Source of the DNA: Cognatundibacterium crateris
GTDB lineage: Bacteria > Pseudomonadota > Gammaproteobacteria > Burkholderiales > Burkholderiaceae_D
Length of the DNA: 64,000 bases
Reading direction: 5' to 3'
NCBI RefSeq assembly: GCF_010078235.1
Contig: NZ_JAABOS010000009.1
Coordinates: 159,595 to 223,594 of the forward strand
Shown: one piece after another, positions 26,453 through 35,975 of the stretch
Position numbering within the stretch: the stretch's first letter is position 1
Layout of the letters: every line of letters starts with the position of its first letter
Program-made: the position numbers and the translations under genes
The notes under the pieces: model-generated
What the model saw: only the letters and a program-made list of their open reading frames with translations
Database searches by the model: none
What the model was told of the DNA's origin: nothing

Positions 26453-27724
26453 TCAATTCGTTTGTTTTTTAAACAGTTCCCGGAATACAGGATAGATATC
26501 GGCAGGATTCTCAATTTTTTGCATCGCGAAGTGCGCGAATTCCTCGGCAACCCGCTCATATTCCAGCCACAGATTTTGCGGCTCACCCTCGGTAATTTCG
26601 ACATACGCGTAATACTGCACCAGAGGCATAATGCGCTGACGCAAAATATCGCGGCAAGCGATGGAATCATTGTCCCAGTTATCGCCATCTGAGGCCTGCG
26701 CCACATAGACATTCCAGTCACCAGCCGCATAGCGATTGCGTATGGTTTGCTCCAGCAAGACCAAGGCCGAGGAGACGATAGTGCCACCCGATTCACGCGA
26801 GTTAAAGAATGCGTTTTCATCCACTTCCTGCGCTGTCGTATGGTGACGGATAAACACCACCTCTATTTTTTCATAAGCCCGTGTCAGGAACAGGTACAGC
26901 AAAATAAAAAAGCGCTTCGCTGTATCTTTTTTTTGCTCGTCCATAGAGCCGGAGACATCCAGCAGACAAAACATCACACACTGGCTGGCCGGTTTGGGGA
27001 CTTTGATACGATTGCTGTAACGCAGATCGAAAGGATCGAGAAATGGAATCGCGGCGATTCTGGTCCGTAAATGACGGATTTCTTCGCGCAGTGCACTGAT
27101 GCGCAGGCCATCCTGCACCGGCTCTGCCAGCGCAGCATCCAGCTCTTCCAGCGCCAGTTTTAAGCGTCGTGACGACTTGCCACCCACCGCAATCCGCCGT
27201 CCCATCGCACCGCGTAAAGAACGTAATACATGCAGACTGGAAGCGGTTCCACTGGTTTTATAACCAGCGCGCTGGCTTTTGAAATCGGTGGTCGACGTGA
27301 GCTGGGTTTTCACCATATTCGGTAATTCCAGGTCTTCAAAGAAGTAGTTCATGAACTCTTCCCGGCTCAGCTGAAACGCAAAATCATCCTCGCTGATTTC
27401 CTCGCTGTTACCGCCCTGCCCCTTACCTTTGCCGCCACCGCCACCACCTTGCGGACGCGCGATCTGGTCCCCTTTCTGGTATTGCTCATTGCCCGGATGT
27501 ACGCCTTCCCAGACGCCTCCGCGCGCATGGCCAAAGCTGGGTTCGCCGACATCTTTCACTGGTATAGAAATCCGTTCACCATTTTCCATATCGGTGATAG
27601 AACGGCCTTTGACTGCACGCGCTACAGCCTCTTTGATCTGCCCCTTGTAACGCCGCAAAAAGCGTTCACGGTTAGGCGCAGACTTGTTTTTCCCCTGAAC
27701 CCGGCGGTCGATCAGATGCACCAA
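26453..27724 (-). CDS. yeaH: YeaH/YhbH family protein with VWA-like domain (DUF444)
   Basis: This 423-residue protein belongs to the DUF444 family. It starts MVHLIDRRVQGKNKSAPNRERFLRRYK, using a TTG codon (27722-27724) with AGGGAG upstream. A Gly/Lys-rich linker near residues 90-105 follows. The C-terminal half carries a von Willebrand A-like fold with the metal site DVSGSMDE and later SGGTIVSSALVLLE. In E. coli YeaH works with the PrkA-type kinase YeaG in adaptation to nitrogen starvation and stationary phase; the molecular role is not settled. It stands between prkA and spoVR, the usual order, 145 bp after prkA. Confidence 0.93.
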   Translation of the reverse strand: MVHLIDRRVQGKNKSAPNRERFLRRYKGQIKEAVARAVKGRSITDMENGERISIPVKDVGEPSFGHARGGVWEGVHPGNEQYQKGDQIARPQGGGGGGKGKGQGGNSEEISEDDFAFQLSREEFMNYFFEDLELPNMVKTQLTSTTDFKSQRAGYKTSGTASSLHVLRSLRGAMGRRIAVGGKSSRRLKLALEELDAALAEPVQDGLRISALREEIRHLRTRIAAIPFLDPFDLRYSNRIKVPKPASQCVMFCLLDVSGSMDEQKKDTAKRFFILLYLFLTRAYEKIEVVFIRHHTTAQEVDENAFFNSRESGGTIVSSALVLLEQTIRNRYAAGDWNVYVAQASDGDNWDNDSIACRDILRQRIMPLVQYYAYVEITEGEPQNLWLEYERVAEEFAHFAMQKIENPADIYPVFRELFKKQTN

Positions 27725-27869
27725 GATATTCTCCCTCAGGACTGAGCCAGCATTACCCGTCTATACGCAGCCCGGCAAACACACTGTCCGTCTCTGCCTT
27801 TGTATCACGATAACGGTTCGGCCTCAGTCCTATCCCTTTGTCAGTGAAGTCCCTCAGATATCTTCAGGA

Positions 27870-29792
27870 TCAGGATGATTTTCTGACCCGCAGATACCAC
27901 TCGCACAGCAATCTGACCTGTTTGGTGGTATAGCCTTTGCTGACCATACGCTCAACAAACTCCTGATGTTTATTGGCGTCATCCGCACTGGCTTTGGCAT
28001 TGAAAGATATCACTGGTAATAACTCTTCTGTATTCGAGAACATTTTCTTCTCTATCACAGTGCGCAGTTTTTCATAGCTGGTCCAGGCCGGATTTTTTCC
28101 TGCATTCTGAGCCCGCGCACGCAATACAAAATTAACGATCTCGTTACGGAAATCCTTAGGATTCGAAATGCCTGCCGGCTTCTCGATTTTTTCCAGTTCA
28201 TTGTTCAAGGCGTCACGGTCAAAGCTTTCGCCGGTATCGGGATCGCGGAATTCCTGATCCTGGATCCAGAAGTCAGCGAAGGTGACATAACGGTCAAAAA
28301 TATTCTGTCCATATTCAGAATAACTTTCCAGATAAGCGGTCTGAATTTCTTTACCGATAAATTCCGCATAGCGCTGGGCCAGATATTCTTTGATATACGA
28401 GATGTATTTTTGCTCTACTTCAGGCGCAAACTGTTCGCGTTCTATCTGCTGCTCCAGCACATACAGCAAATGCACAGGATTGGCGGCGACCTCGGTGTTA
28501 TCGAAGTTAAATACTTTGGATAAAATCTTGAACGCAAAGCGGGTCGACAAACCATTCATGCCTTCATCCACACCGGCATAATCGGCATACTCCTGATGCG
28601 ATTTGGCTTTGGGATCGGTATCTTTCAGATTGTCACCGTCATACACCAGCATCTTGCTGAAGATACTGGAATTTTCCGGCTCTTTTAAACGCGACAGCAC
28701 CGCAAACTGTGCCATCATTTTCAAGGTGCCTGGCGCACAAGGTGCAGCCGCCAACGAAGAGGTATGCACCAGTTTTTCATAGATCTTGATTTCATCGGAA
28801 ATACGCAGGCAGTAAGGCACCTTCACGATGTAAATACGATCCAGGAAAGCCTCATTGTTTTTATTGTTTTTAAAAGCCTTCCATTCCGACTCATTCGAGT
28901 GCGCGAGGATCACGCCATCAAAGGGTATCGCACCAAAACCTTCGGTACCTTTGAAGTTACCTTCCTGGGTCGCGGTCAGTAAGGGATGCAAAACCTTGAT
29001 CGGTGCCTTGAACATCTCGACGAATTCCATCAGCCCCTGATTGGCCAGGCACAGACCACCGGAATAGCTGTAGGCATCCGGATCATCCTGAGAATAATCT
29101 TCCAGTTTGCGGATGTCGACTTTGCCAACCAGCGAAGAAATATCCTGATTATTTTCATCCCCTGGCTCAGTTTTCGACACCGCAATTTGTCTGAGCACTG
29201 AAGGATAGCGTTTGACGACGCGGAATTTATTGATGTCGCCGTTGAATTCATGCAGGCGCTTTACCGCCCAAGGACTAGGGATGGATTTCAGATAGCGGCG
29301 CGGGATACCGAAGTCTTCTTCCAGCAATGCACCATCTTCATTTTCACTGAACAAGCCCAAAGGCGACTCGTTCACTGGTGACCCCTTGATACTATAGAAG
29401 GGGATTTTTTCCATCAGGGATTTGAGTTTTTCGGCGATGGAGGATTTACCGCCACCGACTGGCCCCAGCAAATACAGTATCTGCTTACGCTCTTCCAGTC
29501 CCTGCGCGGCATGCCGGAAGTAAGAAACGACTTGCTCTATCACTTCTTCCATGCCGTAAAACTCACGGAAGGCTGGATAAATTTTGATCAGTTTATTGGA
29601 GAAAATGCGGGATAAACGCGGATCGTGGCGGGTATCAACCAGTTCCGGTTCCCCAATGGCAGCCAGCATGCGCTCAGCGGCGGAAGCAAATGCGAGTCTG
29701 TCTTTTTTACACAGTTCGAGGTACTCCTGCATGGAATACTCTTCTTCCCTGGTACGTTCGTAACGTGCTGCGTAGTTGTCAAAGATAGTCAT
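27870..29792 (-). CDS. prkA: PrkA family serine protein kinase (YeaG)
   Basis: This is a 640-residue AAA+-type serine kinase. MTIFDNYAARYERTREEEYSMQEYLELCKKD opens the protein. The P-loop is LLGPVGGGKSSIAEKLK near residue 110. The AAA core includes NQGLMEFVEMFKAPIKVLHPLLTATQEG and IPFDGVILAHSNESEW. The C-terminal PrkA domain covers about 400-640. The start at 29792 has a strong AGGAGGT site; upstream in-frame codons are ignored. PrkA/YeaG is made under starvation and sporulation-like conditions in other bacteria and may phosphorylate or unfold protein targets. It leads the prkA-yeaH-spoVR cluster. No recognisable sigma-54 element was found in the 280 bp upstream. Confidence 0.95.
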   Translation of the reverse strand: MTIFDNYAARYERTREEEYSMQEYLELCKKDRLAFASAAERMLAAIGEPELVDTRHDPRLSRIFSNKLIKIYPAFREFYGMEEVIEQVVSYFRHAAQGLEERKQILYLLGPVGGGKSSIAEKLKSLMEKIPFYSIKGSPVNESPLGLFSENEDGALLEEDFGIPRRYLKSIPSPWAVKRLHEFNGDINKFRVVKRYPSVLRQIAVSKTEPGDENNQDISSLVGKVDIRKLEDYSQDDPDAYSYSGGLCLANQGLMEFVEMFKAPIKVLHPLLTATQEGNFKGTEGFGAIPFDGVILAHSNESEWKAFKNNKNNEAFLDRIYIVKVPYCLRISDEIKIYEKLVHTSSLAAAPCAPGTLKMMAQFAVLSRLKEPENSSIFSKMLVYDGDNLKDTDPKAKSHQEYADYAGVDEGMNGLSTRFAFKILSKVFNFDNTEVAANPVHLLYVLEQQIEREQFAPEVEQKYISYIKEYLAQRYAEFIGKEIQTAYLESYSEYGQNIFDRYVTFADFWIQDQEFRDPDTGESFDRDALNNELEKIEKPAGISNPKDFRNEIVNFVLRARAQNAGKNPAWTSYEKLRTVIEKKMFSNTEELLPVISFNAKASADDANKHQEFVERMVSKGYTTKQVRLLCEWYLRVRKSS

Positions 29793-30073
29793 CCTGACCT
29801 CCTGGGTTAAGCAAGACATTGCAAAGACCAAACAGCGCTGGCAGCAGATGCGGGAGAAATGCATTACTTTCCAGCAGACTACGAGCTTAGTGTAGTTGAA
29901 TTTGAAGAAATATGCTGGGCAAATTATTGCATTTCACAAAATATAAAATTAAGTACGAAATGCAGCATCGGCTGTGCTGGACATTGAAGGCTCATACAGC
30001 GTAAAGGACTTATACGATGTTAGTTTTTTTTGCAGCACTTTAATCAATAACTCAGGAATATGTGCTGAGTGAC

Positions 30074-32386
30074 TCAGGCGCGAGCTGAGGGTTGTAGCTG
30101 CGTCATGATCGCTGGACGATGTTGTATTTTTTGCTGAGCCAGCAAACAGTTCATGGCCGGCACATCGAGCGGGCGATGATAGTAATAACCCTGGAAGTAA
30201 TCACATCCGACTTCTTTCAGGAATAACTCCTGGCTTTCATTTTCCACGCCTTCGGCAATGGTGGAGCAGTTCAGAATTTCAGACAGCGAAATGATCGCTT
30301 TAATGATCATTTCGCTCTTGCGGTTATAGCCTATCTGCGCCACAAAAGAGCGGTCTATCTTGACGGTATGCGCGGGAAAATGACTGAGCTTGGACAGCGA
30401 AGAATAGCCGGTACCAAAATCATCAATCGCAATACCAAAGCCACGATTTTTCAAGGCATTCAGGTGCGTAATGGACTGACTCTCATTGGCGATCAGTCCG
30501 GTTTCTGTAATCTCAAATTCCAGATAACTGGTTTTGATTGCATATTTTTCGCAACAGCTGTCTATCAGCGCGATCAGGTCAGGCCGCGCGATATCGCTGA
30601 CCGACAGATTCAATGCCACCACCGGACTTTGACCAAACTCATCGAGCCAGCCACGTATCTGCGCACACACCTGATCCAGCACAAAATCGCTGACATGGCG
30701 TATCAGCCCGCTGCGCTCGGCAATCGGTACAAATTCGGCCGGCGCAATACGTCCCAACGTCGGCGAATCCCATCGTATCAATGCCTCCACGCCAGCGATC
30801 AGACCATTGTGGTCGACTTTGGGCTGATACATCATTGAAAACTCACCGAACTTCAAACCATTCAAAATCCCGACTTCAATTTCCACATTGCGGCGGATAT
30901 GGAAGGCATCATCTTCATCAAATAAGGTGACACTCTGGTCGCTGGAACGGCGCGCGGTATCGAGTGCAACTTCACTGCGTCGTATCAACTCATCCGGATC
31001 GGTTTCTTCGGTACGTACCAGCGCTATGCCGGCAGAAAACTGCACCAACAACACATCGTCATTGACCTGCAATTCTTTTGGCATCGCTTCACGTACCTGA
31101 TTGACGAACTGCACGACATCATTGGCCGTCCGCAACTGATCAATCACGAAAGAAAACACAATGCTGCGCAGACGTGCACAGAAACAGCTTTTCGGTAGTA
31201 CCTGGGTCAGTTCATCGGCAAAGCGCCGCAGCAGCACATCGCCGGTATGCGCACCAAACTGCTGATTGGCATGCCGCACACTATTGAGCCGGAACGACAC
31301 CAGGGCGGTCACATTATTGCCGTCATGATTGGCAATCACGCGCTGTAAATACTGGCGCAACATCTCACGGTTAGGCAGATTGGTTAGAGAATCATGGCTG
31401 TTCAGATAGTCTTCGCGCTCCATGCTGAGCTGCAAAGCATGCTGCATCTTGTGCAGATTGGACACATCGCGCAAAGCCACGATGTAATGATCGGACGAGG
31501 TCTGTGAGATATTATCCAGCGCTACCATACGACCATCACGGGTACGGTAAGCCGAAGTTTTGATACCACCGGTTTCTTCGCCCTGACTCGCTTTCAGGCG
31601 AATACTGCCTTCCATCGCGAGCCAGCCAAATAAGCCCAGTTCCTGATCAGTCGCAGGATTGCGTCCCAGTAGTAAATTGGCTTGCTGATTTGCCTGCAAA
31701 ATCTGGCCAAAGGCATCAGTCAGCAAGAGTGCCGTACCGGCATTTTCAAACACTTCGCGGTACTGAACATAACTGACTTCCAATGCGCCACTGGTGTCGT
31801 GAATCCGGACCAGCATCTTATCCAGCGCATGCAGCACTCTGAATACAGCCAGTGGAATACAGATATTTAAAGACAGGAATAACAGGGTATGTATGTACAA
31901 CTGCGCATCGGGCAGATCGCCAAAAAAACTGCTGTTACGGTTCACTTGCACATCCATGAACAAAAATGCGAAAGGAATCAGATTGAAGGCCATAAAGCCC
32001 AAGGCCACTCTGGCATTAAAAAACAGACTGGCAAATACCGGCACCGTGTACATGAACAAATAACCTAATCTGGCCAGCTCCTGATCATGCGTCATAGAGA
32101 TGATGGCCAGTGCCGTCCCATACATATTCAGCAGCAGCAAAGCGGCACTCATCTTCACAGAACGCGAAGACACATAGATCGCGACAGATTTCAGTACATA
32201 GAAAAAAACAACCACCCACCCTATCTGCGTTCGGCCCAGCGTGTAAGCACTGATGGCGCTATGTATCGCAATCCAGGCTTCCAGCAGGAAGCTGGAGACC
32301 AGGATAATTCTGAGCGTGCTGATTTTCCATGCTGTGTTTTCGGCAGGCGCGAGAGTATTCTCATGTAAAAAAAGCCAGCGAAACAT
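30074..32386 (-). CDS. Membrane PAS-GGDEF-EAL protein, likely c-di-GMP phosphodiesterase
   Basis: This 770-residue protein has about six N-terminal membrane helices (20-190), a PAS domain (about 205-310), a GGDEF fold (about 330-490) and an EAL domain (about 505-750). The EAL catalytic residues look intact: EALIRWDSP, LNLSVSD, FEITET, IDDFGTGYSSL, KIDRSFV, AEGVE and FQGYYYHRPL. The GGDEF active-site loop, by contrast, is replaced by a sequence around CARLRSIVFSF, so no cyclase activity is expected. The protein should hydrolyse cyclic di-GMP under control of a membrane or PAS signal, with the dead GGDEF perhaps as a GTP sensor. It is monocistronic. Confidence 0.9.
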   Translation of the reverse strand: MFRWLFLHENTLAPAENTAWKISTLRIILVSSFLLEAWIAIHSAISAYTLGRTQIGWVVVFFYVLKSVAIYVSSRSVKMSAALLLLNMYGTALAIISMTHDQELARLGYLFMYTVPVFASLFFNARVALGFMAFNLIPFAFLFMDVQVNRNSSFFGDLPDAQLYIHTLLFLSLNICIPLAVFRVLHALDKMLVRIHDTSGALEVSYVQYREVFENAGTALLLTDAFGQILQANQQANLLLGRNPATDQELGLFGWLAMEGSIRLKASQGEETGGIKTSAYRTRDGRMVALDNISQTSSDHYIVALRDVSNLHKMQHALQLSMEREDYLNSHDSLTNLPNREMLRQYLQRVIANHDGNNVTALVSFRLNSVRHANQQFGAHTGDVLLRRFADELTQVLPKSCFCARLRSIVFSFVIDQLRTANDVVQFVNQVREAMPKELQVNDDVLLVQFSAGIALVRTEETDPDELIRRSEVALDTARRSSDQSVTLFDEDDAFHIRRNVEIEVGILNGLKFGEFSMMYQPKVDHNGLIAGVEALIRWDSPTLGRIAPAEFVPIAERSGLIRHVSDFVLDQVCAQIRGWLDEFGQSPVVALNLSVSDIARPDLIALIDSCCEKYAIKTSYLEFEITETGLIANESQSITHLNALKNRGFGIAIDDFGTGYSSLSKLSHFPAHTVKIDRSFVAQIGYNRKSEMIIKAIISLSEILNCSTIAEGVENESQELFLKEVGCDYFQGYYYHRPLDVPAMNCLLAQQKIQHRPAIMTQLQPSARA

Positions 32387-32550
32387 AGTGTGTGTGTTCT
32401 GATTTATAGATAGGTTGTTAAAACACGGAATATATAATTTTCCGACAAGTAATTTTGCATTCTCTCACAACAGCGCCAGCCTCGCCCAGATATTGTTACT
32501 TTTTTTTCTATATCAATGCAGCACTAAACCAGCTAGCCGCATCATTTTAC

Positions 32551-32579
32551 TTGACCCTAGACGACTGGTCTAATATTAT
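32551..32579 (+). promoter_or_regulatory. nemR promoter with TetR-type palindromic operator
   Basis: The -35 is TTGACC (32551-32556), the spacer is 17 bp and the -10 is TATTAT (32574-32579). The palindrome TAGACGACTGGTCTA (32558-32572) fills the spacer and recurs at 33317. The predicted start of transcription is only one or two bases before the ATG at 32588. Confidence 0.8.
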
Positions 32580-32587
32580 GTGACCCT

Positions 32588-33223
32588 ATGACGACATCTG
32601 CATCTAAATTGACTGGCAACGACACCCGCGAGCGCATCCTGGCGACGGGTGAGCAACTGATACTCGGCAAAGGTTTCAGCGCGCTGGGCCTGAGCGAGAT
32701 TCTGTCCGCCTCAGGGGTACCGAAAGGTTCGTTCTATCACTATTTTGCCTCCAAAGAGGCATTCGGTGTCGCGCTGATCGAACGCTATTTCCAAGAATAC
32801 CACCAGCAATTGCGCACGATGTTCGGCGATCAGCATCATACTCCGGCGAATCGCTTGCTACAGTATTTTGAATTCTGGCTAACAACCACGCGCCAATCAC
32901 AATGCCATAAGCTGTGCCTCGCCGTTAAACTGGCCGCGGAAGTCTCAGACTTGTCTCAATCCATGCGTCAGGCACTGGCGCAGGGTATGCAAACGGTGAT
33001 AGACCTGATTGCTGCTGTGCTGGAAGAAGCAATGCAGCAAGGAGAACTCGCAGCCGGGCAGGATGTACAGCATCTCGCCACCACGCTGTACAGCCAGTGG
33101 GTGGGCGCATCGCTGTTGACGAAAGTCTATCTGCAAACTGCGCCGCTGGAGGCCGCATGGCTACAAACCCGTCAATTATTGCAAACTGAGTCCGGGCTGC
33201 CAGCGACAGAGCACAAAGTATAA
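32588..33223 (+). CDS. nemR: TetR-family repressor, NemR-like
   Basis: This is a 211-residue repressor. The N-terminal helix-turn-helix is RERILATGEQLILGKGFSALGLSEILSASGVPKGSFYHYFASKEAFGVALIERYF, the TetR form with a KGSFYHYF recognition segment typical of NemR. The ligand domain has a cysteine (QCHKLCLAVKLAAEVS) at the place where NemR senses electrophiles such as quinones, aldehydes or hypochlorous acid. It precedes the old yellow enzyme gene nemA, and the same 15-bp palindrome lies in front of both genes, so it most likely represses itself and nemA. No ribosome site is seen; the mRNA is probably nearly leaderless. Confidence 0.88.
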   Translation: MTTSASKLTGNDTRERILATGEQLILGKGFSALGLSEILSASGVPKGSFYHYFASKEAFGVALIERYFQEYHQQLRTMFGDQHHTPANRLLQYFEFWLTTTRQSQCHKLCLAVKLAAEVSDLSQSMRQALAQGMQTVIDLIAAVLEEAMQQGELAAGQDVQHLATTLYSQWVGASLLTKVYLQTAPLEAAWLQTRQLLQTESGLPATEHKV

Positions 33224-33285
33224 ATATGCGTTCGCCGGTAATTCTTTATGTATTACATCAGGAGTCAACGGCGAACATCCACATC

Positions 33286-33305
33286 AGGGCCCGGCCCTTT
33301 TTTTT
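33286..33305 (+). terminator. Short hairpin with T8 tract after nemR
   Basis: AGGGC (33286-33290) pairs with GCCCT (33294-33298) across a 3-base loop, followed by an 8-T run. It would separate nemR transcription from the nemA promoter. Confidence 0.6.
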
Positions 33306-33333
33306 GAATCAACAACTAGACGACCGGTCTAAT
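33304..33333 (+). promoter_or_regulatory. nemA operator and probable promoter
   Basis: The palindrome TAGACGACCGGTCTA (33317-33331) differs by one base from the operator before nemR. TTGAAT (33304-33309) and TCTAAT (33328-33333) could serve as -35 and -10 with an 18-bp spacer. The repressor would then cover the spacer and the -10 of nemA. Confidence 0.75.
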
Positions 33334-33363
33334 TTTCCGGTTAATTTTTCAAAAGGAAATCCC

Positions 33364-34461
33364 ATGTTAGATAAATTACTGACGCCTGTGACTGCAGGTA
33401 AAGCCACACTGAAAAACCGTGTCGTGATGGCCCCACTGACGCGCTCACGCGCTGGTCAGCCTGGCGATGTACCACGTGCACTGAATGTCGAATACTATGC
33501 GCAGCGTGCCAGTGCCGGTCTGATCGTGACCGAAGCCAGCCAGATTTCGCGTCAGGGCCAGGGCTATGCGTGGACACCGGGCATCTACACCGATGCGCAA
33601 CAGGCTGGCTGGGCGGAAGTGGTGCAGGCAGTGCATGCCAAAGGTGGCAAGATTGCGCTGCAGTTATGGCATGTAGGCCGAATTTCACATCATTTGTTGC
33701 AGGAAAATGCACAGGCACCGGTATCGGCTTCGGCATTACAGGCAGCGAACAGCCAGTGTTTCGTGGTTCAGCCTGACGGCACACCAGCCAATGTACAGAC
33801 CGATGTACCACGCGCACTGGAACTGGCAGAAATCCCTGGTATCGTCGAACAATATCGCCAGGCGACCATCCGTGCACGTGAAGCAGGCTTTGATCTGGTT
33901 GAAGTCCATGCGGCGAATGGCTATCTGTTGCAGCAATTTATGGCAACCAATAGCAATCTGCGTACCGATGCCTATGGTGGCAGCCTGGAAAACCGTGCGC
34001 GTCTGACGCTGGAAGCGGTCGATGTAGCCATTGCTGAAATCGGTGCTGACCGGGTGGGCGTGCGGATTTCACCTAACTTTGTCGCACATGGCATCGCCGA
34101 TAGCGAAGCTGAAGTGATGGCCCTGTATCTGGCACGCGAATTCAGCCGCCGTCAGATCGCCTATCTGCATATCGCAGAACCTGACTGGGCTGGCGGTGCA
34201 GAGTTGTCCGACACCTTCCGTCACGCGCTGCGTGAAGCCTACACCGGTACCTTGATTTGCTGCGGTGGCTACACGGCTGCTGAAGCCGATGCGCTGATCG
34301 CCAGTGGCCTGGCTGATGCGGTTGCTTTTGGTCGTCCTTACATCGCCAATCCGGATCTGGTGGAGCGCTTTGCTGCGGGTGCAGAACTGAATACCCCAGA
34401 CCGCAGCACTTTCTACGGTGGCGAAGAAAAAGGCTATACCGATTATCCTTTCATGGCCTAA
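33364..34461 (+). CDS. nemA: NemA-type old yellow enzyme (flavin ene-reductase)
   Basis: This is a 365-residue FMN enzyme of the old yellow enzyme family that reduces activated C=C bonds, N-ethylmaleimide, nitro compounds and nitrate esters with NAD(P)H. Typical segments are LKNRVVMAPLTRSRAGQPGDVP, GLIVTEASQISRQGQGYAWTPGIY, IALQLWHVGRISH, DLVEVHAANGYLLQQFMATNSN and RTDAYGGSLENRARLTLEAVD. The phosphate-binding end is LICCGGYTAAEADALIASGLADAVAFGRPYIANPDL in outline. The ATG at 33364 has AAGGAAA just upstream; earlier in-frame codons lie in the operator and are rejected. It forms a detoxification unit with nemR. Confidence 0.95.
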   Translation: MLDKLLTPVTAGKATLKNRVVMAPLTRSRAGQPGDVPRALNVEYYAQRASAGLIVTEASQISRQGQGYAWTPGIYTDAQQAGWAEVVQAVHAKGGKIALQLWHVGRISHHLLQENAQAPVSASALQAANSQCFVVQPDGTPANVQTDVPRALELAEIPGIVEQYRQATIRAREAGFDLVEVHAANGYLLQQFMATNSNLRTDAYGGSLENRARLTLEAVDVAIAEIGADRVGVRISPNFVAHGIADSEAEVMALYLAREFSRRQIAYLHIAEPDWAGGAELSDTFRHALREAYTGTLICCGGYTAAEADALIASGLADAVAFGRPYIANPDLVERFAAGAELNTPDRSTFYGGEEKGYTDYPFMA

Positions 34462-34504
34462 GCGGCCGCTGCTGAGGCAGCTGAATTGATTCTCCTTGCT
34501 GTCT

Positions 34505-34542
34505 CTGCTATCCCTGCTGCCTCCCCGCAGCAGGGATAGCAG
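34505..34542. terminator. Perfect 16-bp hairpin between convergent nemA and kinase genes
   Basis: CTGCTATCCCTGCTGC (34505-34520) pairs perfectly with GCAGCAGGGATAGCAG (34527-34542) around CTCCCC. It lies between two gene ends facing each other and can serve both strands, although neither side has a T tract. Confidence 0.7.
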
Positions 34543-34553
34543 CCTTACTCAAG

Positions 34554-35975
34554 TCAGCGCCCCGGCAGTATCAGGCTGACCTGCAGGCCACCACCCGGCC
34601 GGTTATTGAGCATGATGCGACCGCCATGTGCTTCTATGATTTCGCGCGCTAATGCCAGTCCCAGTCCGGTGCCGCTGCGTTTAGTCGAGTAAAAAGGTAC
34701 CAGTGCATTGGTCATCACCGCATCCGACATACCGCTGCCCCGGTCGCATACATCAATACGCCAGCCCTCGTAGATAGGCCTTAACTCCACGCTGATGTCG
34801 CCGCAAGCACTGCCAGACTCATGCGCATTCCTGAGTAAATTCAGCATCACTTGCTCCATCTGCGCCACATCCATCAATCCATAGCCGTCGGTTCCATGTT
34901 CAGGTCCGGCGAACGCAAACTGATTGCGCAAGCCAGAAAAAAAATGTGACCAGCTCACGCTTTCCAGTCTGGGTGCAGGCAGCTTGGCGAAACGCGCATA
35001 ACCCAAAATAAATTGCTCCAGATGACGTGCCCGCTCTTCCATCATCGCCAGTATGGCTGGCAAACGTTCAGTCTGTCCGCGCCGCACTAACTCTTGCCCG
35101 GAATGCGCGAGTGAAGCGATAGGTGCCAGTGAATTATTCAATTCATGACTGATCACGCGTATCAGTTTTTTCCAGGTCTGCACTTCCTGCCGCCGCAACT
35201 CTGTGGTCAGATGACGTAACAGGATCAGCTCATGCGACTTGCCGTTCAGGCTGAACTGGCGGCGCGCCAGATGATAGACCTGCTCGCCGTCATCCTCATC
35301 GGTGTCAGCTTCAGCTGTGCCGGACTCAGCAATATCAGCCGCAAGGGAATTCAGCTTCAGCACAGGCACAGTAAACAAACCATCAGCGCCTTTATCCATC
35401 GCTTCACGCACCGCAGGTGCTAAGGTATTCAAGAGCGCGGGCAAAGTCAGACCTTCCAGTCTTTTGCCTTCAGATAAGAGCTGGCGCGCAGCCAGATTAG
35501 CAAACACGATATGACCCTGCTCTGCGATCAGCAACATCGCGACCGGGGTATTTTGCACCATGGTATCGAGCAGCAATTCACGCTGTACCAGATCCAGTCT
35601 TTGCTGCCGCAGCGTGTCACCCAGCGCATTATGCGCCACCACCAATTGCGATAATTCATCCTGATGCGGCCAGTACAGGCTAAAGGTGTAGTCAGCATCG
35701 CGATAACTGTGCACAGTCCCGCTGATGGCGCGGAACAGCGCCAGTACCGGCGCCAGCAGCGTATATAACAGCAGTATGGTGAGCAGCAGCATCAGGCCAG
35801 CAAACAAGGCCAGCCAGCACAGCTGTTGCCACTGCTGGGCTGGCCTGATCTGCATGATCCAGGCCGTCCCCGCTATGCCCAACAGCAGCAGACTGCCGAA
35901 CGCAGCGAACAGCCGCCAGATCACGGAGACAAAGTGGCGGGTACGCTGCTGATGCCGTGTGCCCTGTTCTTTCAT
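34554..35975 (-). CDS. NtrY-like sensor histidine kinase
   Basis: This is a 473-residue membrane kinase. Two N-terminal helices (about 20-40 and 52-75) enclose a very short periplasmic turn. A HAMP-like segment and a PAS domain (MVQNTPVAMLLIAEQGHIVFANLAARQLL) with an acidic insert (ADTDEDDGEQ) follow. The dimerisation helix has ISHELNNSLAPIASLAHSG with the phosphoacceptor His. The ATPase domain shows LLRNAHESG (N box), DRGSGMSD (G1), FYSTKRSGTGLGLALAREIIEAHGG (G2). Lack of a real periplasmic domain suggests that it senses membrane state or an intracellular signal. Its start overlaps the stop of the response regulator gene (ATGA), so the pair is translationally coupled. Confidence 0.92.
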   Translation of the reverse strand: MKEQGTRHQQRTRHFVSVIWRLFAAFGSLLLLGIAGTAWIMQIRPAQQWQQLCWLALFAGLMLLLTILLLYTLLAPVLALFRAISGTVHSYRDADYTFSLYWPHQDELSQLVVAHNALGDTLRQQRLDLVQRELLLDTMVQNTPVAMLLIAEQGHIVFANLAARQLLSEGKRLEGLTLPALLNTLAPAVREAMDKGADGLFTVPVLKLNSLAADIAESGTAEADTDEDDGEQVYHLARRQFSLNGKSHELILLRHLTTELRRQEVQTWKKLIRVISHELNNSLAPIASLAHSGQELVRRGQTERLPAILAMMEERARHLEQFILGYARFAKLPAPRLESVSWSHFFSGLRNQFAFAGPEHGTDGYGLMDVAQMEQVMLNLLRNAHESGSACGDISVELRPIYEGWRIDVCDRGSGMSDAVMTNALVPFYSTKRSGTGLGLALAREIIEAHGGRIMLNNRPGGGLQVSLILPGR

